Below are positions 1-8,130 of a DNA stretch of 64,000 nucleotides, piece by piece. A program made the position numbers and the translations under genes. Below the pieces are notes generated by a model that worked only from the letters and a program-made list of their open reading frames with translations, ran no database searches and had not been told where the DNA came from. The stretch spans positions 310,001 to 374,000 of the forward strand of contig NZ_JBHLTP010000013.1 in NCBI RefSeq assembly GCF_042434395.1. The letters run 5' to 3'. The stretch is from Pontibacillus salicampi (lineage in GTDB: Bacteria; Bacillota; Bacilli; Bacillales; BH030062). The number at the start of each line of letters is the position of its first letter. Position 1 is the stretch's first letter.

Positions 1-2
1 TA

Positions 3-620
3 TATAGGAATATTAATAGAGTTAGAGTGGCACCAGATATTATATATGGTCTAAATACAGATAAATACAATGTCCCTACAGAACCCAATAGTATGGGGGT
101 TTCTGTGATGAGTTTAATCAATAGACAGAACTTAAGAAAATATAATAAAGATTATTTAAATAATCTGTCCGAAAGTATTTCTGATTTAATTAAAAGAGGG
201 TTTAATATAAAACTGTTTTCTTTTTGTAAAGAAGAAGGAGATGAGAGAGCAATTAAAGATATTTTAACCTTGATTTCTCCTAGCGAAAGGGAATATATAG
301 AAGTTATTAATTACAATGGTAATATTGATGAATTTCTTTATCAATATTCCAAGGTTGAATCCTTTATAACTCTAAGATTCCATTCTTTAATTCTGTCACA
401 ACTGTTTAATCAAAATATTTATCCAATCACATATAGTGACAAAACAATAAACGTTTTGGAGGATTGCTCTATTCAAGACTATTTACACATTAAAAATATT
501 ACTAAAATTAATAGTGAGAGAATATTGAATTATTCCAATAAACACAACCTTAATATAAAATACAAAAGTAAGAGTTCAAATCAACATTTTAGTTTAGTCG
601 ATAATTTTTTGCCAAGATAA
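3..620 (+). CDS. Polysaccharide pyruvyl transferase-like protein, C-terminal part (gene begins before window)
   Basis: The reading frame is open to the left edge of the window, so the N-terminus is missing. The first GTG in frame (position 27) lies inside a run reading RVRVAPDIIYGL and is unlikely to be the start. The visible 200 or so residues end in the pattern expected for the polysaccharide pyruvyl transferase / CsaB-like fold: a stretch ending SFITLRFHSLILSQLF, in which an Arg-x-His pair precedes a hydrophobic helix, followed by a strand and a Ser-Asp-Lys. The family transfers pyruvate to sugar residues of exopolysaccharides, but some members act in other modifications. The gene is first of the visible polysaccharide operon, 26 bases before a polymerase gene, and is very AT-rich like its neighbours. 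Family assignment is by motif only. Confidence 0.72.
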   Translation, partial: YRNINRVRVAPDIIYGLNTDKYNVPTEPNSMGVSVMSLINRQNLRKYNKDYLNNLSESISDLIKRGFNIKLFSFCKEEGDERAIKDILTLISPSEREYIEVINYNGNIDEFLYQYSKVESFITLRFHSLILSQLFNQNIYPITYSDKTINVLEDCSIQDYLHIKNITKINSERILNYSNKHNLNIKYKSKSSNQHFSLVDNFLPR

Positions 621-646
621 CTCATCTGGTTTGAATTATATGAGAG

Positions 647-1873
647 TTGGTAGATAAGTTGTTAAGTAATAATATATCATTAAAAAAATATTCCTTTATA
701 TTCATAATTCTTTGGATGGTGATAATTGCTCCAAAGTCTGTTCAGTTAATATTGTTTTTATTTTTGCTTCCTTTTATTCTTCCAAAAAAGTTTAAGTTAG
801 ATATTCCATTAATTCTAGGGATTTGCTACATAATTATTTATGCTTCTTCAATAATAATAAATGTGTTCAGATTTGACCATGAAATAATCCGAGTCATTGC
901 ATCTGGTAATAATCTGCTTATTTGGATATTAGCTTTCTTATTTTATGTTGTGTATAAAGAGAATAAAGTAGAAAAATTAGAAGTAACTAGAATATTAAAG
1001 AATAACTTCTACATTCTAATATTTCTTTATTATGCTTCACTATTTCTTTATTTTATATTAGATAAGCCTAATATATCATTATTCGGTCATTCTTTGTATG
1101 ATGAAGCTTGGTTTGATAACAACCTAGTTATAAGATTTTCTGGATTTACAGATTATGCCAATTTAGTTATTATGTTTGTGTTTTTGTTTTTCCCATTCTT
1201 TTTACATTATATAAATAATAAATCAAATAATTTTTATAAGTTTTTTATGGTCATGAGTGTTTTTTTGGTGGTGGTTCAAACTTATTCTAGAAGTGGATAT
1301 GTTCTATTAATTTTCCCAATATTTTTTTCAATAACCCTATATCTACAGGAGAAATTAGATAAGAGGTTACTATTGCTTATTTATATGTTAAATATGGTGA
1401 TTTTGGTAGTTATATTAAGTTACACACCAGCTAGCGAGATTGTATATTCTGTCTTTTTAGAACTATTAAATGCAAGAGAGGGTAGTACAGAAACTAGGTC
1501 TTTGTTATTGACTGAAAGCATTAATATTACAAATACTTTATCTCCTTATATTGGAATGGGGATAAAAACTCTCTCGCCTTTTGGATTATTACCCTACGGT
1601 TCTCACTCAACGTTTGTGGGATTTTTCTACAAAAGTGGCTATATTGGTTTGATTATAACAAGCTTTTTATTCATAGTTATTAATTTGAAATTAATAACAT
1701 TTTTAATTAGAAGGGATCACATATTAAGAAGTAGTTTATCCATACATTTAATTATGGTATCTGCAATGTTTTTTGTAGAGGATATTGATGGAACAAATTG
1801 GTTGTTGGTATTTTACTTCATATTAGTAGGTTACGTGTTTAATTCTAAAAATTGGAGTGTAAATGAAAAATGA
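647..1873 (+). CDS. O-antigen ligase/Wzy-type polysaccharide polymerase
   Basis: A 408-residue, strongly hydrophobic protein with about ten to twelve predicted membrane segments and one larger outside loop around residues 270-310, where the segment SRSGYVLLIF and the downstream TETRSLLL and GSHSTFVGFF motifs resemble the Wzy_C/O-antigen ligase region. Such proteins polymerise lipid-linked repeat units at the outer face of the membrane. The neighbouring flippase and glycosyltransferases fit a Wzx/Wzy-dependent pathway. The TTG start at 647 directly follows an in-frame stop and has no well-spaced ribosome site, so the true start may be a little further in (TTG at 659 or ATG at 717). The last four bases overlap the next gene. 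Confidence 0.8.
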   Translation: MVDKLLSNNISLKKYSFIFIILWMVIIAPKSVQLILFLFLLPFILPKKFKLDIPLILGICYIIIYASSIIINVFRFDHEIIRVIASGNNLLIWILAFLFYVVYKENKVEKLEVTRILKNNFYILIFLYYASLFLYFILDKPNISLFGHSLYDEAWFDNNLVIRFSGFTDYANLVIMFVFLFFPFFLHYINNKSNNFYKFFMVMSVFLVVVQTYSRSGYVLLIFPIFFSITLYLQEKLDKRLLLLIYMLNMVILVVILSYTPASEIVYSVFLELLNAREGSTETRSLLLTESINITNTLSPYIGMGIKTLSPFGLLPYGSHSTFVGFFYKSGYIGLIITSFLFIVINLKLITFLIRRDHILRSSLSIHLIMVSAMFFVEDIDGTNWLLVFYFILVGYVFNSKNWSVNEK

Positions 1874-2319
1874 AAATATGTTTTGCAACATCAAGTGGCG
1901 GACACCTGACTCATTTAGTCTTACTAGAAAAATGGTATAAAAATCATGATAGATTTTGGGTTACTTTTAATAAGGAAGATGCTAAAACGGTACTTGCAGA
2001 TGAAAAGAAGTTCTTCTGTTATTATCCTACAAATAGAAGCATAAAGAATTTGGTGAAAAATAGTATATTGGCATTTAGGTTAATATTAAAAGAAAGACCA
2101 GATGTAATTATTTCAACAGGAGCAGGTGTAGCAGTCCCCTTTTTTTATATAGGGAAATTATTTGGATGTAAAACTATATATATTGAAGTATATGACAGGA
2201 TAAATATACCGACATTAACAGGAAAACTTGTGTACCCTATTACTAACAAATTTATTGTACAGTGGGAAAGTCAATTGAAGTTTTATAAAAATGCAACTTT
2301 AATAGGTCAGATAGTGTAG
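1870..2319 (+). CDS. Alg14/PssD-like membrane-anchoring subunit of a split glycosyltransferase
   Basis: A 149-residue protein starting MKICFATSSGGHLTHL, the glycine-rich N-terminal signature of the GT28 N-terminal domain in Alg14, PssD and Cps14F. A second typical stretch, PDVIISTGAGVAVPFFY, lies near residue 77. In this family the small subunit recruits the catalytic Alg13-like subunit to the membrane and helps bind the lipid-linked acceptor. The next gene, ten bases downstream, encodes that partner, so together they probably form one heterodimeric transferase adding the second sugar of the repeat unit. The ATG overlaps the stop of the polymerase gene by four bases, which implies translational coupling. 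The sugar donor cannot be deduced. Confidence 0.85.
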   Translation: MKICFATSSGGHLTHLVLLEKWYKNHDRFWVTFNKEDAKTVLADEKKFFCYYPTNRSIKNLVKNSILAFRLILKERPDVIISTGAGVAVPFFYIGKLFGCKTIYIEVYDRINIPTLTGKLVYPITNKFIVQWESQLKFYKNATLIGQIV

Positions 2320-2329
2320 GTGAATTTTT

Positions 2330-2839
2330 ATGATATTTGTTACAGTTGGCACGCATGAGCAACAGTTTGATAGGTTAATTAAGCATGTTGATCAATATGT
2401 TCAAGATAATGGAATAAATAAGGCTGATATCTTTATTCAAACGGGTTACACCAAATACAATCCTAGTAATTGTACTTATAAATCGATGCTAACATATAAA
2501 GAAATGAATTATTACTACGAGCTCGCAGATATCATTATTACTCACGGAGGACCAGGTAGTATGTTTCTACCATGGAAGTTAGGAAAAAAGGTTATTGCTG
2601 TACCAAGAAAAGTAGATTTTGGAGAGCATGTGGATAATCACCAAGTTGATTTTTGTGAAAAAATGGAAAAGGAAGGGAAAGTTATAGCTGTTAAAGAGAT
2701 TTCTGAGTTAAGTAGCCATATAGATAATATGTTTAATAATAAAACACAAACACGCTTATATACGAATAACACAAAGGAATTTATAAAAAAATTCAATAAA
2801 GAAGTTAACTCTTTGTTTGATGGTGTAGAAAATGGTTGA
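2330..2839 (+). CDS. Alg13/PssE-like catalytic subunit of a split glycosyltransferase
   Basis: 169 residues corresponding to the C-terminal half of GT28 enzymes. It opens MIFVTVGTHEQQFDRLI, carries the nucleotide-sugar-binding stretch ADIIITHGGPGSMFLPWKLG around residues 68-87, and then VIAVPRKVDFGEHVDNHQ. These are hallmark motifs of PssE, Cps14G and eukaryotic Alg13, which bind the UDP-sugar and need the Alg14-like partner to act at the membrane. That partner is the gene immediately upstream. The last eight bases overlap the GT2 gene. Length is normal for the family and nothing indicates truncation. Confidence 0.87.
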   Translation: MIFVTVGTHEQQFDRLIKHVDQYVQDNGINKADIFIQTGYTKYNPSNCTYKSMLTYKEMNYYYELADIIITHGGPGSMFLPWKLGKKVIAVPRKVDFGEHVDNHQVDFCEKMEKEGKVIAVKEISELSSHIDNMFNNKTQTRLYTNNTKEFIKKFNKEVNSLFDGVENG

Positions 2840-3839
2840 TTTAAGTATTATTATACCGGTCTATAATTTAGATAAGTATTTACATGAATGTATTAATTCA
2901 CTTGTATATCAGAAAGAGAGCCGTTATACTTATGAACTGGTTTTTGTAAATGATGGAAGTAATGACAATTCTTTAAAAATATTGTCCAATTTCAAAGAAT
3001 GTTATCCGGATATAATACATGTTTATAGTATAAAAAATTCAGGTGTATCTTATGCGCGAAATTATGGAATTCAAAAATCAAATGGAAAATTTATTGCATT
3101 TGTAGATGGGGACGATTGGGTTAGTAAAGACTTTGTGTACAGAACTCTTGATAAAATTGTAAATAAGGATATACAATTTGTTATATCATATATGGCTCAT
3201 GTATACGGGCAGAAAACATTAAATGAGAAAGAGGAAATTAATAAATTTCTTTTTAATCTAGAAAACCATGTTACTGGAAAAATATTCGATAGAGAAATAC
3301 TTCAAAATAACCAAGTTGTATTCCCTGAAAATGTGAAAATAGGTGAAGATTTTGCTTTTTTATTCTCTTATATATTATTGATTGATAATTATGAGATAAT
3401 ACATGAGCCTTTGTATTTTTATAGGAGAGAAAGAGAGGGCTCTGCTATGAGTAGTAAATCTAATTCAAATTTATTTTTAGACATCAACTCCGCATGTGAA
3501 AAATTATTATCATTTGCATCTGATAAACAGATACTAATTGAAAATGAAAGAGAGATCGAGTACCTATTCATAAAAAATGTTATCGCAAGAACAATTCCTA
3601 AAATTGTAAAAAATAATTTTCCTAATTATAAATTAATTAAAAAATTAGTAAAAAAAGAATACACTTTTGTAGAACAATATTTCCCTGATTGGTGTAATAA
3701 TCCCTATTTCACTGAAGACATAGAAAGTTATTTTAAAGAAAACGTAGGTTCGAAGTATTTGGAAAATTTAACATTAATGAGAAACCCTAAAGCGTCCCAT
3801 TTTGTTAAACTATATATTGATAATAAAATAAGAAGATAA
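2832..3839 (+). CDS. Glycosyltransferase family 2
   Basis: A 335-residue GT-A fold transferase. The N-terminus DLSIIIPVYNLDKYLHECI, the VFVNDGSNDNS segment near residue 38 and the metal-binding DGDDW near residue 95 are the classical GT2 signatures. A later KIGEDFAFLF supplies the usual acidic catalytic-base region. The protein should add one sugar from a nucleotide-sugar donor to the lipid-linked polysaccharide intermediate on the cytoplasmic side. The C-terminal third is rich in Lys, Asn and charged helices without recognised features. The gene overlaps the upstream Alg13-like gene by eight bases and is 17 bases before the sulfotransferase. Sugar specificity cannot be read from the sequence. 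Confidence 0.88.
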   Translation: MVDLSIIIPVYNLDKYLHECINSLVYQKESRYTYELVFVNDGSNDNSLKILSNFKECYPDIIHVYSIKNSGVSYARNYGIQKSNGKFIAFVDGDDWVSKDFVYRTLDKIVNKDIQFVISYMAHVYGQKTLNEKEEINKFLFNLENHVTGKIFDREILQNNQVVFPENVKIGEDFAFLFSYILLIDNYEIIHEPLYFYRREREGSAMSSKSNSNLFLDINSACEKLLSFASDKQILIENEREIEYLFIKNVIARTIPKIVKNNFPNYKLIKKLVKKEYTFVEQYFPDWCNNPYFTEDIESYFKENVGSKYLENLTLMRNPKASHFVKLYIDNKIRR

Positions 3840-3856
3840 AATGTGGAGGAATACAA

Positions 3857-4606
3857 TTGAATTTAAACCATAACAATTCAAAGAAAATTTTTATAGTTGG
3901 GTCTGGTAGGTCAGGAACCCATTGGTTAGGGTATATATTAGATGATCACCCCGACATTACAGTTTCAATAGAGAAGAAACAAATATTTAATAAAGTTACT
4001 GAAATGGCTTTAAATCCAAACTCTAGAAAGGACCTCTTTGCCAAATTATTAAATCTTTATAATAGAGAAAGTTTGAAATGTAAGACAAGCTATTACGCAG
4101 ATAAAAGTCATCCAAATTTATGGTTGGTTGAAGCATTAGCTAGTATATATCCTGATGCATATTTTATCGGTATTCAAAGAAATCCTTATGCAACTGTTGC
4201 CAGTATGTTAAAGCACGGGTATGAAGGAGTGTTAAAATGGCATAAAGAATACACTAAATATCCAATACCTAATAAGTTCTTGGGTATTACGTCAGATAAT
4301 ATTAAGAATTACGAAGATTTTCCTATTGCTAAAAAATGTGCATTAAGGTGGTTAGCACACAAAAATAGAATGGATCAAATACAAAAAGAAGAAAAGTATA
4401 AACTGCATGTTGTTAAATATGAAGATTTAATAACAGACACTAATAATGAAGTAAGAAAGATTAAAGAATTTTTGGAAATAAAAGAGGATATGTCAATTCC
4501 AAATGTTAAGAAAGAGTCTTTAAATAAATGGAAGGAACAACTTACAAAGGAAGAAATTAATCAGGTTTATGAAATTGTTGGAATCGGACCGGATGAATAC
4601 ATTTAG
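3857..4606 (+). CDS. PAPS-dependent sulfotransferase family protein
   Basis: 249 residues starting at a TTG with the ribosome site TGGAGGA seven bases upstream. The 5'-phosphosulfate-binding loop is VGSGRSGTHWLGYIL (residues 14-28). The 3'-phosphate-binding element is visible as QRNPYATVASMLKHG, with Arg108 and Ser116 in the expected spacing. This matches the Sulfotransfer_1/3 families, which move sulfate from PAPS to a hydroxyl or amine and release PAP. Within a polysaccharide operon the likely acceptor is the glycan or its lipid-linked precursor. The PAP phosphatase gene cysQ, three genes downstream on the same strand, would remove the inhibitory by-product. The acceptor is inferred from context only. 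AT-rich like the surrounding cassette. Confidence 0.85.
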   Translation: MNLNHNNSKKIFIVGSGRSGTHWLGYILDDHPDITVSIEKKQIFNKVTEMALNPNSRKDLFAKLLNLYNRESLKCKTSYYADKSHPNLWLVEALASIYPDAYFIGIQRNPYATVASMLKHGYEGVLKWHKEYTKYPIPNKFLGITSDNIKNYEDFPIAKKCALRWLAHKNRMDQIQKEEKYKLHVVKYEDLITDTNNEVRKIKEFLEIKEDMSIPNVKKESLNKWKEQLTKEEINQVYEIVGIGPDEYI

Positions 4607-4638
4607 TAATTATTATGTTTTATTGAGGTGTACTAATT

Positions 4639-6111
4639 TTGTTTGCTAAATTCAAAAATAAACATATGTTAGATTTATTATTTTTGACCCTCTCCCAATT
4701 ATTAAATGCATTCTTATCATTTATTATTCAAATTATCTTGGTTAGAGTTGTTTCAGTAGAAGCTTATGGTGCTTTATCAACTGTGTTAAGGCTTAACACA
4801 TTGTTTTCTACTCTAATAGTTTTTGGCGTAGGTAGGTTTTGGTTGAGAATTTTCGCTTCTGAGGGCGTTAATGCTTTTAGGTGGGTCAAACCAACTTTAT
4901 TTTTAACTATTCTATCCACATTTATGACAGTACTCCTTTATATAATCACTATTTGTTTTGTTGAAAATAATTTAACTATTACAATTGGCTTTATAATGAT
5001 AAGTGCACTAATTGCTCAAGGCACTACTGACTTAGCATTATCTGTTCTGCAATTAGAGAGTAATTATAAAGTTATTTCTATTTTACAGGTATTAAATAAT
5101 GGCTTAAGGTTTTTAGTAGTTATAATTGGTAGTATAATTTCATTCGATATATATGGGATTGCGATTGGTTTTTCAATGGCCGCCTTGTTGTTAATTGTTA
5201 TTCAAATACCTATTATTGTTAGGATGTTTTCAGAAAATCTCTTTATAAAAGAGAAATCAATAGCAAGTGAAGTGAGTTTTGTTGACTCTCCTGATTTTAA
5301 ACAAACCGTTGTAGGTACTTGGCCATATGCGGTAGGTGGTTTTTTCTTTCTTGTTTATTATCAAGTAGACATACTATTACTTAATATAATCAATGGGGAA
5401 ATGTCGGCAGCCTACTATAATGTTGCATTTACTGTGCTCAGCTTTTTATACTTATTCCCAAATGTTTTATACCAAAAATTTCTTTTGCCTAAAATTCACA
5501 GATGGTCTGTCAGTTCTCCAGGTAAAATTCAAACTTTGAATAATTTGGGGACAAAATGTGTTGCTATAATTGGTTCAATATTTATGATTATAGTTGTAGC
5601 CACCTCGAACACTTTAATTCCACTAACATTTGGAAAACAATATGAAGTATCTGCATCAATATTAATGATTATGTCTTTATCTTTACCTTTTAGATTAATG
5701 GGAAACAATTATGGAAGTTTGCTGGTGACCAGGGAAAATATGGTTAAAAAAGCTAAGTATCAAGGGGTTGGTGCAGTATTAAATTTGACCCTAAACTTAT
5801 TGTTGATACCTTATATTACAGTGTTTGGTGCTGCTATATCTACGGTAATTACAGAAGGTTTAATAACATTGCTATTTTACCGAGGCGTTAATAAATATAT
5901 TTTCAAGAGTGCCATCCGTTATAAGTTAAACTTTAATTTTTTTCAATTTTATTTATATATCTATATGTTAGTCCTCGTTAGCTTTATTTTTTATATACTT
6001 TCTTTATATAAAGAAAATATATATATCTTTATATATACCTTTATTACAATAGTGATTTTAATCAAACCGGCTAAAGTAATTTTTAGAGAGTACATATTAA
6101 TTAAAGGTTAA
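4639..6111 (+). CDS. Wzx-type polysaccharide flippase (oligosaccharide flippase family)
   Basis: A 490-residue integral membrane protein with roughly twelve to fourteen hydrophobic segments. The N-terminal region (SQLLNAFLSFIIQIILVRVV, then VEAYGALSTVLRLNTLFSTL) follows the typical Wzx/PST pattern, and a central WPYAVGGFFFLVYYQVDILLL is characteristic of the family. It should flip undecaprenyl-linked repeat units across the membrane for the Wzy-like polymerase encoded at the start of this operon. The TTG start has GAGGTG eight bases upstream. It is the last very AT-rich gene: codon use changes within the following galE. No chain-length regulator or export kinase is seen, so those genes probably lie to the left of the window. 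Confidence 0.88.
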   Translation: MFAKFKNKHMLDLLFLTLSQLLNAFLSFIIQIILVRVVSVEAYGALSTVLRLNTLFSTLIVFGVGRFWLRIFASEGVNAFRWVKPTLFLTILSTFMTVLLYIITICFVENNLTITIGFIMISALIAQGTTDLALSVLQLESNYKVISILQVLNNGLRFLVVIIGSIISFDIYGIAIGFSMAALLLIVIQIPIIVRMFSENLFIKEKSIASEVSFVDSPDFKQTVVGTWPYAVGGFFFLVYYQVDILLLNIINGEMSAAYYNVAFTVLSFLYLFPNVLYQKFLLPKIHRWSVSSPGKIQTLNNLGTKCVAIIGSIFMIIVVATSNTLIPLTFGKQYEVSASILMIMSLSLPFRLMGNNYGSLLVTRENMVKKAKYQGVGAVLNLTLNLLLIPYITVFGAAISTVITEGLITLLFYRGVNKYIFKSAIRYKLNFNFFQFYLYIYMLVLVSFIFYILSLYKENIYIFIYTFITIVILIKPAKVIFREYILIKG

Positions 6112-6194
6112 CGCTTGTTTTGTGTGACGGGTTAAGAAGTCTAATTATTCTTTTAATTACGAATGCATACGAGATAAATTAAGGAGGTATTAAA

Positions 6195-7184
6195 TTGAGT
6201 TTATTAATCTGCGGCGGCGCAGGTTACATAGGAAGTCATGCAGTAACAGAATTAATAGGAGCTAATCACAATGTTATTGTGCTTGATAATGTATCAACAG
6301 GTCATTATGGGGCTATTCATCCAAAAGCTACATTTGTTCAGGGGGATTTAAGAGAAAAAGGTGATGTACAGAATGTCTTTGAGAACCATTCCATTGATGC
6401 AGTTATGCATTTTTCAGCCAGCTCTTTAGTCGGTGAAAGTGTAGAGGATCCACTTAAATACTATGAAAACAACGTTTATGGAACGATGAATCTCTTAAAA
6501 GTAATGGCCGAACATAATGTTAAACAGATTGTCTTCTCTTCAACCGCAGCTACGTACGGAGAGCCGGAGGAAGTTCCTATTTTGGAAACGGCCCCTACTG
6601 AGCCTACTAACCCTTATGGGGAAACGAAACTTGCTGTAGAAAAAATGTTAAAATGGGCGGAGCAGGCTCATGGAATTCGCCATGTTATTTTGCGATATTT
6701 TAATGTAGCTGGTGCTCACCCTAACTACGATATTGGGGAGGATCATAGACCAGAGACGCACCTTATCCCCATCATCCTGCAGGTTGCTCTTGGACAACGG
6801 GATCATATTAAAATGTTTGGGGACGACTATGCGACTGAAGATGGTACTTGTGTTCGGGATTATATTCATGTACTTGATTTGGTACGAGCACATATCCTAG
6901 CATTGGAACGGTTAGAACATGGTAGTCCCTCTGCCATTTACAATTTAGGGAATGGGGAAGGATTTTCGGTAAAAGAGATGGTGGATGCTGCAAGGAAGGT
7001 TACGGGACATGAGATACCTGCTCAGGTGGCTCCGCGACGGGCGGGGGACCCGGCTAAACTGATTGCTTCTTCACAGAAAGCAAAAGAAGAGCTTGGTTGG
7101 ATACCTGAATATACTAATATGGAAGATATTATTGCAACGGCATGGGAGTGGCATCAAAAGCATCCGAATGGCTATGAAGATTAA
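6195..7184 (+). CDS. galE: UDP-glucose 4-epimerase
   Basis: 329 residues, the usual GalE length. The NAD-binding GGAGYIGSHAV sits at residues 7-17, the catalytic Ser116 (FSSTAATYG), Tyr141 and Lys145 (NPYGETKLAVE) are all present, and the C-terminal VAPRRAGDPAKLIASS is a GalE signature. The enzyme interconverts UDP-glucose and UDP-galactose, supplying galactose for the polysaccharide. A TTG start is preceded by the near-ideal AAGGAGGT. The gene follows an 83-base gap after the flippase and is 21 bases upstream of cysQ. The 5' part is AT-rich like the cassette while the 3' part is clearly richer in G+C, so a recombination boundary inside or just before galE is plausible. Confidence 0.95.
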   Translation: MSLLICGGAGYIGSHAVTELIGANHNVIVLDNVSTGHYGAIHPKATFVQGDLREKGDVQNVFENHSIDAVMHFSASSLVGESVEDPLKYYENNVYGTMNLLKVMAEHNVKQIVFSSTAATYGEPEEVPILETAPTEPTNPYGETKLAVEKMLKWAEQAHGIRHVILRYFNVAGAHPNYDIGEDHRPETHLIPIILQVALGQRDHIKMFGDDYATEDGTCVRDYIHVLDLVRAHILALERLEHGSPSAIYNLGNGEGFSVKEMVDAARKVTGHEIPAQVAPRRAGDPAKLIASSQKAKEELGWIPEYTNMEDIIATAWEWHQKHPNGYED

Positions 7185-7205
7185 CCTACAAACTGGAGGC
7201 TAACA

Positions 7206-7985
7206 ATGAAAAACGTAATCCAAGCAGCTATTGAAGCTGGGCAAGAAATTATGAATATTTACGAGAAGGATTTTGCTGTGGAATATAAGGAGGATGAATC
7301 TCCATTAACCGAGGCTGATCAGAAGGCACATGCTGTGATTGAGAAGCGCTTGAAGGAGCATTATCCGTCTATTCCAATTTTGAGTGAGGAAGGGAATCAT
7401 CTTTCTTATGAGGAACGAAAAGAGTGGGATGAATTCTGGCTGGTGGATCCTTTGGATGGTACGAAGGAGTTCGTGAAGAAGAATGGCGAATTTACGGTTA
7501 ATATTGCATTAATTCGTGATGGTAAGCCTGTCCGTGGTGTTGTGTATGCTCCTGCTCTTGGGGATGTGTATGTGGCTGATGAGGAGAAGGGTGCTTATAA
7601 AGTATCGAATGTTCTTCTTGGAGACGTTGAGCAGTCTGAGGCGGTGAAGCTTCCATTGGCTAAGGCAGATGATCGAGTGGCGAAAGTAGTAGCTAGTCGT
7701 TCTCATATGTCGGAAGAGACAGCGGCGTTTATTACTGACTTAGAGAAAACATATGAGTCCGTTGAAACGGTTTCTGCTGGTAGCTCGCTTAAGCTTTGCC
7801 TAGTAGCGGAAGGCTCTGCTGATTATTATCCGCGCTATGCTCCAACGATGGAGTGGGATACGGCTGCTGGACAAGCGATTGTGGAATTAGCTGGAGGTAC
7901 AGTGGACGTAGCAAATGAGGAGACACCGCTCGTTTATAACAAAGAAAATTTACGAAATCCGTGGTTCTTGGCTACAAGAGGGTAA
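7206..7985 (+). CDS. cysQ: 3'(2'),5'-bisphosphate nucleotidase CysQ
   Basis: 259 residues of the inositol monophosphatase superfamily. The metal-binding motifs are evident: an ILSEEG acidic pair near residues 59-64, WLVDPLDGTKEFVKKNGEF (near 79-97) and the C-terminal MEWDTAAGQAIVELAGG. The KEFV extension after DPLDGT is what separates CysQ from plain inositol monophosphatases. The enzyme hydrolyses PAP to AMP, relieving product inhibition of sulfotransferases and sulfate-assimilation enzymes. Its place in an operon that also carries a sulfotransferase fits that role. The ATG is preceded by CTGGAGGC. A strong terminator follows at once, making this the likely last gene of the operon. Confidence 0.93.
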   Translation: MKNVIQAAIEAGQEIMNIYEKDFAVEYKEDESPLTEADQKAHAVIEKRLKEHYPSIPILSEEGNHLSYEERKEWDEFWLVDPLDGTKEFVKKNGEFTVNIALIRDGKPVRGVVYAPALGDVYVADEEKGAYKVSNVLLGDVEQSEAVKLPLAKADDRVAKVVASRSHMSEETAAFITDLEKTYESVETVSAGSSLKLCLVAEGSADYYPRYAPTMEWDTAAGQAIVELAGGTVDVANEETPLVYNKENLRNPWFLATRG

Positions 7986-7992
7986 TAGATAG

Positions 7993-8034
7993 AAAAGCTG
8001 CGATGGAAAGTATCTCCCTGTCGCAGCTTTTTCT
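7993..8034 (+). terminator. Rho-independent terminator after cysQ
   Basis: An 11-bp perfect stem AAAAGCTGCGA / TCGCAGCTTTT closes a loop that contains the smaller complementary GGA/TCC pair, followed by T-rich sequence. It sits eight bases after the cysQ stop and would end the polysaccharide operon. Closely similar hairpins occur at 12762-12802 and 13399-13439. Confidence 0.9.
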
Positions 8035-8130
8035 TATTTATGTTCAATTAAGAAATTGATTTGTCGCTTGGTAAGGATTCAACTGAAATAATAAAGGCTA
8101 GTGTTACATAGTAGATTGATTCTTATCAAT

